A model generated the notes under the pieces. The model was not told where the DNA came from and made no database searches. It saw nothing but the letters and a program-made list of their open reading frames with translations. The position numbers were made by a program, and so were the translations under genes. A stretch of DNA of 64,000 nucleotides from Parvimonas sp000223315 (GTDB lineage: Bacteria > Bacillota > Clostridia > Tissierellales > Peptoniphilaceae), in the NCBI GenBank assembly GCA_050262155.1, contig CP189843.1, positions 1,302,001 through 1,366,000 on the forward strand, read 5' to 3'. Below are positions 57,543 through 64,000 of the stretch, in pieces (position 1 is the first letter of the stretch; every line of letters begins with the position of its first letter).

Positions 57543-57571
57543 ATTATACCATAATTATGACTAATTGTCCA
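57543..57571 (-). promoter_or_regulatory. Promoter of the copy 2 Cna_B gene
   Basis: TGGACA (57571-57566), 17-nt spacer and TATAAT (57548-57543) on the minus strand, about 95 nt before the start codon. Confidence 0.6.
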
Positions 57572-57630
57572 ATAATTTTATCAACAATAGTTTAATTTCC
57601 TTGAAAAATCTTTAATATTAGACCTTACAT

Positions 57631-57660
57631 AAAAAAGAACCTATTTTATTATTAGGTTCT
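57631..57660 (-). terminator. Terminator of the selenothioredoxin-ccdA operon
   Basis: AGAACCTA / TAGGTTCT stem followed on the minus strand by TTTTTT, 31 nt after the ccdA stop. Confidence 0.85.
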
Positions 57661-57691
57661 TCTATCTTTATATTTGTTTAAAATTTTCTTT

Positions 57692-58384
57692 TTAAAATCC
57701 AAGATATAGGAAATATAATCCTATAAGTAAAATTATTATTCCAAATGCAATTTTTACAATATCTGAAATTTTTCCATAAGATTTATTTGACATTACTTTT
57801 CCTACAAATCCCGTGCTTGTTCCTGCAATAATTACTAAAATACTGTTGCCTATTGAATAAAGTAAAAATAGTAATACTCCCCAAAGTAAACTTCCTTTTG
57901 AGGCAACAATTGCAAGTAATGCAACTAAAATCGGTGTTGAGCAGGGACTTGAAAACAGTCCTGCCATTATTCCGACAATTAAAGCTCCTATATATCCTGT
58001 CTTTTTGCTCTTATTAGTCAAGATTTTACTTGGGACTACATTTATTACTTCCCAAGTTTGTAATGCCATTAAAATCATTACTATTCCTAAAAATATATTC
58101 CAAAGTTGTCCTGATTGATTAAAAATTTTACTAAGTAGAGCGGCTAAAACTCCAAGCGTAGTATAAGTTATTGCCATTCCGATAGCAAAAACGACGGAAA
58201 TTTTAAAAGCTCTTTTTGTATCATCTTCTTTAGTTCCTGTCATAAAACCTATGATTAAAGGAATAGAAGCCAGTGAACAAGGTGAAATTGAAGTTAGTAC
58301 TCCCCCAAGTAATGCAAGAACAGGTGCAAAAATACTAAATGATTTTAAGCTTTCCCCAATTATGCTCTCTAAATTACTTAACAT
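57692..58384 (-). CDS. ccdA: CcdA family thiol-disulfide electron-transfer membrane protein
   Basis: 230 aa, six membrane helices. Two helices carry the paired reactive cysteines in GGVLTSISPCSLASIP and GLFSSPCSTPILVALL, the signature of CcdA/DsbD-beta proteins. CcdA passes electrons from cytosolic thioredoxin to extracytoplasmic thioredoxin-like partners. Its ATG overlaps the stop of the UGA-containing thioredoxin gene by 11 nt, so that protein is the likely partner. An extracytoplasmic reductive role (repair or maturation of surface proteins) is inferred; no cytochrome c genes are near. Confidence 0.92.
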   Translation of the reverse strand: MLSNLESIIGESLKSFSIFAPVLALLGGVLTSISPCSLASIPLIIGFMTGTKEDDTKRAFKISVVFAIGMAITYTTLGVLAALLSKIFNQSGQLWNIFLGIVMILMALQTWEVINVVPSKILTNKSKKTGYIGALIVGIMAGLFSSPCSTPILVALLAIVASKGSLLWGVLLFLLYSIGNSILVIIAGTSTGFVGKVMSNKSYGKISDIVKIAFGIIILLIGLYFLYLGF

Positions 58385-58985
58385 TCTTTAACATCTCCTC
58401 AATTACTTCTTTTAACTCATCATATTTAACCACACCTTCAGAACCACCAAATTTTAATTCACCGGACTTTTTATCTTCATAGGCAACATAGCTTATTTTT
58501 TTTGCCAGAGTTTCTGAAGCTTCAAAAGGAGTTCCATCTGCATTAAAGTAAAATAATGTAGGTGTTGCTCTTATAGGAAATTGTGAAGCAAATTCTCTTT
58601 GTTTTCTAATGTCAATAGTTTTTATGATTACCCTATCTTTATATTCTTCTCTCAGTTTTTCCAAAACCGGGTGCTGAACAGCACAAGCGCCTCAGCCGTT
58701 TTGGCTGAAATCCAAAACCATAACCTTTTTTTGACTTTTTAGACTTTCTAAAGTTAATTTTTCGTCTGAATTTGAATCTTTTGAAGATTCTTTATTCTTA
58801 TTTGAGTCTTCTTTATTATTAGATTCTTTTTTTGAATCTGTATCTTTAGACTTGTTTTCAGTAATTGTATTATTTTTGGATTTTTCATTTTCATTATTTT
58901 TGGATTTTACATAAAAATTTTTAAAAATGAAAATTCCAAAAACTAATATTAAGACTGAACCCAGTGCAATAATTTTCTTTTTCAT
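58374..58985 (-). CDS. Thioredoxin-like lipid-side protein with in-frame UGA (candidate selenoprotein)
   Basis: 203 aa if UGA at 58692-58694 is read as selenocysteine (U98). Residues 5-23 form an N-terminal membrane anchor, 28-75 a Lys/Asn/Ser/Glu-rich linker, and 80-203 a thioredoxin fold: VMVLDFSQNG, then U98-G-A-C101 in place of CxxC, AVQHPVLEKL, RATPTLFYFNADG (cis-Pro TPT) and a C-terminal helix. Both halves are in the same frame without any indel. A GC-rich hairpin surrounds the UGA and could be the SECIS element. The gene overlaps ccdA, its probable electron donor. A Cys-to-stop mutation or base error is the alternative, but no other break occurs in this part of the window. Confidence 0.85.
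58661..58704 (-). promoter_or_regulatory. Candidate bacterial SECIS hairpin
   Basis: On the mRNA, CCAAAACGG (58704-58696) can pair with CCGGTTTTGG (58670-58661, one bulged G). Inside lie the UGA and a second stem GTGCT / AGCAC closed by the loop GTTC. The inner stem starts 8 nt after the UGA and its loop opens with G-U, as SelB-binding loops do. The spacing is a little shorter than in the E. coli fdhF element. Confidence 0.65.
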
Positions 58986-59149
58986 AGTTCTCTCTCCTTA
59001 TAGATTTTGATAGAATTATACCCTACAATAAAAATAAATAATCATAATCAATAAGAAGTATGGTAAATAAATTTCTATTTTCTTTAAAATTAGTACATTT
59101 GACTGTAGAAATTTTATTGTTTTTTAGTCATTTTTTATTTTTAAAGTTT

Positions 59150-60080
59150 ATTTCCTTTTAACATCTAGCCATTAAACAAAGATTCTTCTTTGATACGTCG
59201 TTTTGACTGAAGCGTTAGCGAGATGAATCTAGCCCTAACTTTGCTTGTTTACGAGCAATAGTAGGTCTGACGGAGTAATGTATGTTTAGATACAATTACT
59301 CTGAAAATCTTATTCTTTTGATTAAAGTGTAGTCAACTACAATCATTACATATATAATCACCGAGCTTTATGAGATCTCTCCACTTCATTCGTTTCACTC
59401 ATTTCGGTCGAGATGACGTATTGGGGACATCTCTTCGCAAAGTACTATGACGTGAGTTATTTTGTTTTTTATATAATTTTAAAATACTATGATGTAGATT
59501 TTTATTTTTTCTAATATATTTATAAAGATAATTTGAAGTTTATTTACTGTTAACGTCTAGCTTTTGGACGAGAGTTATTATTTTATACGTCATTTCGACT
59601 GAAGCGTTAGCGAGATGAATCTAGCCCTAACTTTGCTTGTTTACGAGCAATAGTAGGTCTGACGGAGTCATTGTAGTATTGATACAATTACTCTGAAAAT
59701 CTTATTCTTTTGATTAAAGTATAGTCAACTACAATCATTACATATATAATCACCGAGCTTTATGAGATCTCTCCACTTCATTCGTTTCACTCATTTCGGT
59801 CGAGATGACGTATTGGGGCCTTTTCTCTACATTGTGCTATGACGTGAAGTATTTTATTTTAATATAAAATTTTCAATAATTTTTTTGATACCTTTTATAT
59901 TCTTCAAAACATTTCTTTTAAAATTTGAAGTTTGTTTACTTTTAACGTCTATCTACTAATTTAAAAAATTTTCCTTTATACGTCATCTCGACTGAAGCGT
60001 AGCGGAATGGAGAGATCTCATACTTTTGCTTGTAAACAAGCAAAAGTAAATGTATCTTAGATACGTACATTATAAAAATC
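59150..60080 (+). repeat. MITE-like repeat array D, two complete units plus a remnant
   Basis: Complete units at 59194-59419 and 59587-59811, and an internally deleted one from 59981 to about 60076. The two complete units are almost identical to each other (GACTGAAGCGTTAGCGAGAT start, CACTTCATTCGTTTCACTCA before the right end), so they are a recent tandem duplication. Orientation as in arrays B and C. This accounts for the 1.1-kb gene-free stretch 58.99-60.13 kb. Confidence 0.8.
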
Positions 60081-60113
60081 TGATTCTTAATTGGACTTTA
60101 AAATTTTTTTCAC

Positions 60114-60141
60114 AATAAAAAATAGGCTATTCGCCTATTTT
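60114..60141 (-). terminator. Terminator overlapping the pyridoxal kinase stop codon
   Basis: AAAATAGGC / GCCTATTTT hairpin (60117-60141) covers the last codons and stop of the kinase gene, with T-rich sequence after it on the minus strand. Confidence 0.75.
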
Positions 60142-60912
60142 AAAGTTTTCTAATTGTATTTCATTTAATCCATCTTGTTTTTCTTGTTTTATGATATTTT
60201 CAAATAATAGAGTTTGAATTTTTTGTATGGAGTTTTCTAATTTTTCTCCCTTTACTAACTCAGATGTTACAAGTGAAGAAAATACATCTCCCGTTCCACA
60301 TATTTTTATATCTATTTTTTTGCTTTCAAACCATTTTATTGTATTTTCAGAAAAATATAAGGTATTTAGTAAATTATTTTTTTCAAAACTTTTTATTATG
60401 ATTTGTTTTGTCCCCATTTCAAAAAGAATTTTCGCGATTTTTTCCACATCTTCTCTTTCAATTTCAGAAAATACTTTGTTGTAATCGGTAAGTAAAATCG
60501 CTTCTGTGAGATTTGGAGTCACAACATCTGCAAATTTTAAAAGTTCTTTGTAAAAAGTTATTTGTTCACTTTTAGTACCTGAATATTTTACTCCGTTATC
60601 TCCAAGTATCGGATCTAAAATAACTTTTCCTTTAAATTTTTGTAAAATTTCTTTTATAATTTCAAATGTTTCTTCATTGTCAATAAAACCTATATAAATA
60701 GCATCAACTTTTTTAATTTCAAAGATTTTTTTAGCAATTTCAGAAAAATTTGGCATAGCAAAACTTATATAATCTTTATAACTCATATTCGATGAAAATA
60801 TTTTTGTTGGAAGCCCAAAAACCTCGTGACCATTTTGTGATAATACAGAAATATTTGCCTTTAATGCCATATTTCCAACAACACAGTAGTCATTAAAAAC
60901 TAAAATTTTCAT
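60127..60912 (-). CDS. pdxK: Pyridoxal/pyridoxamine kinase (PfkB/ThiD-like ribokinase fold)
   Basis: 261 aa. MKILVFNDYCVVGNMALKAN is the typical opening of PdxY/PdxK-type kinases; VDAIYIGFIDNEE, VILDPILGDNG, ADVVTPNLTEAILL and the anion-hole ICGTGDVFSSLV complete the ribokinase fold, with the catalytic Asp in GTGD. It should phosphorylate vitamin B6 vitamers. The ATG follows the ECF gene stop directly (TAGATG). Next to an ECF transporter subunit and opposite a PdxR-type regulator, a B6 salvage role is strongly implied. The gene symbol is by context. Confidence 0.85.
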   Translation of the reverse strand: MKILVFNDYCVVGNMALKANISVLSQNGHEVFGLPTKIFSSNMSYKDYISFAMPNFSEIAKKIFEIKKVDAIYIGFIDNEETFEIIKEILQKFKGKVILDPILGDNGVKYSGTKSEQITFYKELLKFADVVTPNLTEAILLTDYNKVFSEIEREDVEKIAKILFEMGTKQIIIKSFEKNNLLNTLYFSENTIKWFESKKIDIKICGTGDVFSSLVTSELVKGEKLENSIQKIQTLLFENIIKQEKQDGLNEIQLENFKIGE

Positions 60913-61464
60913 CTATCTTATAGCCTTTTTTAAAATTGGCTTTAAAGCCTTTACCAATAATACAGCAATTATTACACCTACAACCGCATTAGTTGTTGAA
61001 GCCCAAAGTCTTTGTACTCCTTTTGCAATTGCTCCCGCTTGAGGCAATCCCTTAACATATATATCTGTTATATAACTTTTTGTTAAATATAAAATTACAT
61101 AAGTTACTGCTCCTATAATTGAACCGATTAAGTTTTTCTTAAAGTTTTCGGCATTTGCTCCATTAGAATAAGCGATTTTTCCACAGATAAAAGCCATTAA
61201 GAACTTGAATGTAAATGTAAATGGTGCAGATGGTAAATAAATAGGATTAATAAGGTCAAAAATTGCTGATCCCAAACCTGCTGAAAGTCCGCCTGCAAGA
61301 GGCCCTAATAGTAAACCACATAACAGACAAAATCCGTTTCCGATATGTACTCTAGTTGCACTTGCTCCAAGCGGTATTTGAATTTGAATTTGTGATGCAA
61401 CAAAAACAACTGCCGCCATTACTCCTATTAAAGTTATTTTTTTAATACTTAATTTCCTTTCCAT
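60913..61464 (-). CDS. ECF transporter S-component, probably for vitamin B6
   Basis: 183 aa, five to six helices. It starts with the S-component hallmark (KKITLIGVMAAVVFVASQ) that docks on the shared EcfT module, and contains VHIGNGFCLLCGLLLGPLAGGLSAGLGS typical of the FolT/HmpT/PdxU-like group. Specificity for pyridoxine-type substrates is inferred from the downstream kinase and the divergent PdxR-like gene. No EcfA/A'/T genes are near, so it is a group II component using a shared energising module. AAGGAGC precedes the ATG. Confidence 0.85.
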   Translation of the reverse strand: MERKLSIKKITLIGVMAAVVFVASQIQIQIPLGASATRVHIGNGFCLLCGLLLGPLAGGLSAGLGSAIFDLINPIYLPSAPFTFTFKFLMAFICGKIAYSNGANAENFKKNLIGSIIGAVTYVILYLTKSYITDIYVKGLPQAGAIAKGVQRLWASTTNAVVGVIIAVLLVKALKPILKKAIR

Positions 61465-61512
61465 ATAAATGCTCCTTTGATTAATTTAATTAAATATAGT
61501 ATAATACATCTA

Positions 61513-61542
61513 TTGATACTGTTTGTAGTGTCAAAATAATAT
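61513..61542 (+). promoter_or_regulatory. Promoter of pdxR, very short leader
   Basis: TTGATA (61513-61518), 18-nt spacer, TAATAT (61537-61542); the start codon is only 17 nt beyond the -10 box and has no Shine-Dalgarno. Confidence 0.45.
61514..61533. promoter_or_regulatory. Inverted repeat in the pdxR / ECF divergent region
   Basis: TGATACT-N6-AGTGTCA, one mismatch from a perfect dyad, with a further GGTGTCAG half-site at 61551-61558. It overlaps the pdxR promoter and lies between the divergent genes, a natural place for PdxR binding. Confidence 0.45.
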
Positions 61543-61559
61543 TTTTTTATGGTGTCAGA

Positions 61560-62882
61560 ATGTTAGTATTAAATAATGGCGTACTTTATATGCAAATTTA
61601 CAAATATTTTAAAAACGAAATAATAAATGGAACTTACAAGGCAAATACAAAACTTCCGAGCAAGAGAAATTTGGCAAAGGAATATAAAATTTCCTTAAAT
61701 ACTGTGGATAATGCCTATTCAAAACTTTTAGAAGAAGGTTTTATCTATTCTAAAGAAAGACAAGGTTTTTTTGTTTCCGATGTTGGAGAACTTTATGTCC
61801 TAGATAACAAACCAATCCACATAACAAAGGAAGAAGAAAATATTGAATACGACTTTTCATACAGTGGTGTAAGTGAAGAATTTCCCTATAAGGTATTTAA
61901 AAAAATATCTTCAAATATTTTCGACAATAAGGATATTTTAGAGAAAGTTGATTATCAAGGATATCTTCCACTTCGAACACAGATATCGGAATATCTAAAT
62001 AAGTCAAGAGGTTTTAAGGCAGAACCTTCACAAATTGTCATTTCAAGCGGATCCGAATATCTTTTTCAAATTATTTTTAAATTAATTTCAGGAAAATTCG
62101 GAATTGAAGACCCGGGATACAGTATGCTTTCCAATATAATGGATACAAATGATATAAAATATGAATTTATTCCGGTTGACGAAAATGGAATGGATTTAGA
62201 AAAATTAAAAAAGTCAAAATCGGATTTTTGTGTTATAACTCCTGCACATCAGTTTCCAACCGGAGTTATAATGAATATGCAAAGGCGTGTTGAGCTTTTG
62301 AATATGAAAAAGATAAAATATGTAATTGAGGACGACTACGACAGTGAATTTAAGTACTCAAAAAGACCTGTTCCTGCATTAAAATCAATTGATGTGAATG
62401 ATAAGGTAATTTATATAGGCTCTTTTTCAAAGTCAATCTCTCCTAGTTTTAGAGTTAGTTTTATGGTTCTCCCTTTTAATTTGGTTGAAAAATACAATAA
62501 AATTTTTAAATTCTTTATCTGTCCTGTTTCAATTATGGTTCAAAAAATGCTTACCGCTTTTATAGAGACCGGAGAATTTGAAAAGCATCTAAACAGAATG
62601 AGAAAAATTTATTCTAAAAAAAGACAATTATTAATTGATATGTTAAGCGAAAGAAAAGATATCACAATAAGAGGGGCGGATGCCGGACTTCATATAGTTT
62701 TAGAATATCCTAAAAATTACTCGGAAGAATATATTGTAAAAAAAGCAAAAGAAAAAAAGATAAAAGTCTATGGACTTGGCTCTTATGGAACAAAAAGAGA
62801 AATTCCTTCTATTTTATTAGGTTTTGCAACACTTAGTGAAGAAAAACTGAAAGAAGGAGTAAAATTATTTTTAGAAATTTAG
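61560..62882 (+). CDS. pdxR: PdxR-like MocR family regulator (GntR HTH plus aminotransferase domain)
   Basis: 440 aa. An N-terminal GntR winged helix (LYMQIYKYFKNEIINGTYKA; LPSKRNLAKEYKISLNTVDN) is fused to a fold-type I aminotransferase domain (about 95-440). PLP site: SGSEYLFQ, IEDPGYS, ITPAHQFPTGV, EDDYDSEF and the Schiff-base lysine in YIGSFSKSISPSFR. PdxR proteins use PLP as effector to control B6 genes. It is divergent from the ECF S-component and kinase genes. The start at 61560 has no ribosome site; no better start is visible. AGGAGG at its stop serves the next gene. Confidence 0.88.
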   Translation: MLVLNNGVLYMQIYKYFKNEIINGTYKANTKLPSKRNLAKEYKISLNTVDNAYSKLLEEGFIYSKERQGFFVSDVGELYVLDNKPIHITKEEENIEYDFSYSGVSEEFPYKVFKKISSNIFDNKDILEKVDYQGYLPLRTQISEYLNKSRGFKAEPSQIVISSGSEYLFQIIFKLISGKFGIEDPGYSMLSNIMDTNDIKYEFIPVDENGMDLEKLKKSKSDFCVITPAHQFPTGVIMNMQRRVELLNMKKIKYVIEDDYDSEFKYSKRPVPALKSIDVNDKVIYIGSFSKSISPSFRVSFMVLPFNLVEKYNKIFKFFICPVSIMVQKMLTAFIETGEFEKHLNRMRKIYSKKRQLLIDMLSERKDITIRGADAGLHIVLEYPKNYSEEYIVKKAKEKKIKVYGLGSYGTKREIPSILLGFATLSEEKLKEGVKLFLEI

Positions 62883-62890
62883 GAGGATAT

Positions 62891-63295
62891 ATGGAATTAA
62901 AAGAATTTAATTTTAATGAGTACTTTGATGATATAAAAAGAATCTTTAAATCTGCAAACTGGTCAGCATATCTAAAAGATGACGAAAAACTAAAAAGAGC
63001 TTTTGAAAATTCAATTTATCTTTTAGGTGCTTTCGATAACAGTAAATTAGTCGGCTTTATCCGTTGTGTAGGAGATGGCGAACATATACTTCTTATTCAA
63101 GACTTAATTGTAGATTCCAATTATTATAGACAGGGAATTGGAACAAAGCTGTTTAAGGCGGTTTCTGAAAAATATAAAGATGTTAGAACTTTTTGCCTTT
63201 TTACAGATATTCACGATATTAGAGATAATGAGTTTTATAAATCTGTGAAAATGGTAAAGATTGACAAAAAAGATATGCTTTCTTATATCAGATAA
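62891..63295 (+). CDS. GNAT family N-acetyltransferase
   Basis: 134 aa. LIQDLIVDSNYYRQGIGTKL is the acetyl-CoA binding core (RQGIGTKLF), with LVGFIRCVGDGEH as the preceding strands and FYKSVKM at the C-terminus where GNATs usually have FY...GF. AGGAGG overlaps the pdxR stop, so the two genes form an operon. Substrate unknown. Confidence 0.85.
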   Translation: MELKEFNFNEYFDDIKRIFKSANWSAYLKDDEKLKRAFENSIYLLGAFDNSKLVGFIRCVGDGEHILLIQDLIVDSNYYRQGIGTKLFKAVSEKYKDVRTFCLFTDIHDIRDNEFYKSVKMVKIDKKDMLSYIR

Positions 63296-63307
63296 TTTTT
63301 TCAATAT

Positions 63308-63334
63308 AAAAGCTGTGATTTTCTCACAGCTTTT
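63308..63334. terminator. Bidirectional terminator between GNAT and carbohydrate-binding genes
   Basis: AAAAGCTGTGA / TCACAGCTTTT perfect stem with A and T runs, used by the two convergent genes. Confidence 0.9.
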
Positions 63335-63367
63335 ATATTCATCAGTTACTCTTTCCATCTATTTCAA

Positions 63368-64000
63368 TTATTTTTCAACAAGTTCGGCAGATTTATAGTT
63401 AATTTTATCTAATAAAAGATCCAAAGTCTGTTCTCCTGCCACCAATTTATATTTTTTATATTCTTTAATATCTTTTGTACTTACTATAACGGACTTATAT
63501 TCTGATTTTGGTTTATATTCCGCTAAAGTTTTTCCGTTTTCATCTAAAACTTTAAGATTTTCTTTAGTTTTTTTAGAAAAACTCATTAAAATACTTCCTT
63601 GAGTTGAAGAATCTCCAAAAGTCTTGGTCGTTGAACCATTACCAGTTGCGATAAATGTTCCTCCGGTTATTTTTGCAGAGCCTCCATAATTTATTGCTGA
63701 TTTATCATCATTATTTGAGCTCTCAACAAAAGTTTCTCCTCCGGAAATGGAAATATCTCCTTTAGAGTTAAGTCCATTATTTTTAGAGTGAATACTAACC
63801 TTTCCTCCTACTATTCGTATAAAAAGAGAATCCATTTCGGTATTTTTCTCGCTACTTGTAATTATGCCATCATCTTTCGAAACAACCCTTGTGTTTCCGC
63901 CTCTTATGTCTATATTTTCGCTTTCAATACCATTTTCTTCACTCTTAATATTTATTTTCCCATTATTTATTGTAACATTTGAGTTTGAATTTATACCGTC
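63368..64000 (-). CDS. DUF4353-like carbohydrate-binding domain protein, 5' end outside window
   Basis: The frame is open from the right window edge to a stop at 63368 (about 210 residues seen). It consists of a repetitive parallel beta-helix pattern of short turns (SGGETFVES, YGGSAKITGGTFIATGNGS) typical of Cthe_2159-type polysaccharide-binding proteins (DUF4353), followed by a C-terminal beta domain (LKVLDENGKTLAEYKPKSEY). An internal ATG at 63835 is not the true start since the same frame continues upstream (SENIDIRGGNTRVVSKDDGI). Probably secreted or surface-bound. Confidence 0.8.
   Translation of the reverse strand, partial: DGINSNSNVTINNGKINIKSEENGIESENIDIRGGNTRVVSKDDGIITSSEKNTEMDSLFIRIVGGKVSIHSKNNGLNSKGDISISGGETFVESSNNDDKSAINYGGSAKITGGTFIATGNGSTTKTFGDSSTQGSILMSFSKKTKENLKVLDENGKTLAEYKPKSEYKSVIVSTKDIKEYKKYKLVAGEQTLDLLLDKINYKSAELVEK

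Overview
The window is very AT-rich (roughly 28% GC by eye), has Firmicutes gene order and uses strong AGGAGG ribosome sites. It carries sortase-anchored surface proteins, an S-box riboswitch, an ECF transporter subunit and an apparent selenoprotein. Together these suggest a Gram-positive anaerobic coccus of the Peptoniphilaceae, close to Parvimonas. That assignment is an inference from content, not a database match.

Layout. 1-9.7 kb (minus strand) is a housekeeping replication/translation block: yybS-like, gdpP, rplI, dnaB, a GNAT gene, a dnaD-like and a dnaC-like primosome gene, an AI-2E family permease and the first codons of serS. Ahead of it are two GNAT genes and a small membrane protein. 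Almost every gene here is interrupted by 1-base indels, mostly in homopolymers. Restoring those bases gives normal lengths (L9 becomes exactly 148 aa), so I read them as sequence errors and give whole-gene coordinates. 9.9-23.3 kb holds two huge wall-anchored Cna_B-repeat proteins. The first (three frame breaks) is a near copy of the 3' half of a third such gene at 50.9-57.4 kb. 23.7-27.3 kb has a nitrilase-like hydrolase, an S9 peptidase and a HAD phosphatase. 27.5-30.2 kb is a SAM-I riboswitch controlling metNIQ. 30.2-35.5 kb has a TetR regulator opposite a metal P-type ATPase, a CPBP protease and a MATE pump. 36.3-41.8 kb is a MacB/FtsX-type ABC transporter with a two-component system. 42.7-45.3 kb is a three-gene macrodomain / unknown / sirtuin operon. 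46-50.6 kb has a radical SAM protein, a ClbS/DfsB protein and a WYL regulator sharing an apparent operator, then a transglutaminase-like protein and a methyltransferase. 57.7-59 kb encodes a thioredoxin-like protein with an in-frame UGA in its active site (U-G-A-C) followed by CcdA. 60.1-63.3 kb is a vitamin B6 salvage module (kinase, ECF S-component, PdxR/MocR regulator) plus a GNAT gene. The window ends inside a DUF4353-like carbohydrate-binding protein.

Four gene-free stretches (35.6-36.3, 42.0-42.65, 45.4-45.9, 59.2-60.1 kb) are filled with copies of one MITE-like repeat. Its units are about 225-245 bp, bounded by inverted ACGTCATTTCGAC / GTCGAGATGACGT ends. Two of the arrays bracket the sirtuin operon.

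The most notable item is the selenocysteine thioredoxin/CcdA pair with a hairpin around the UGA. Next are the sirtuin-macrodomain operon between repeat arrays, the paired WYL operator sites, and the concerted evolution of the Cna_B genes in 561-bp steps. I saw no rRNA, tRNA or CRISPR array.
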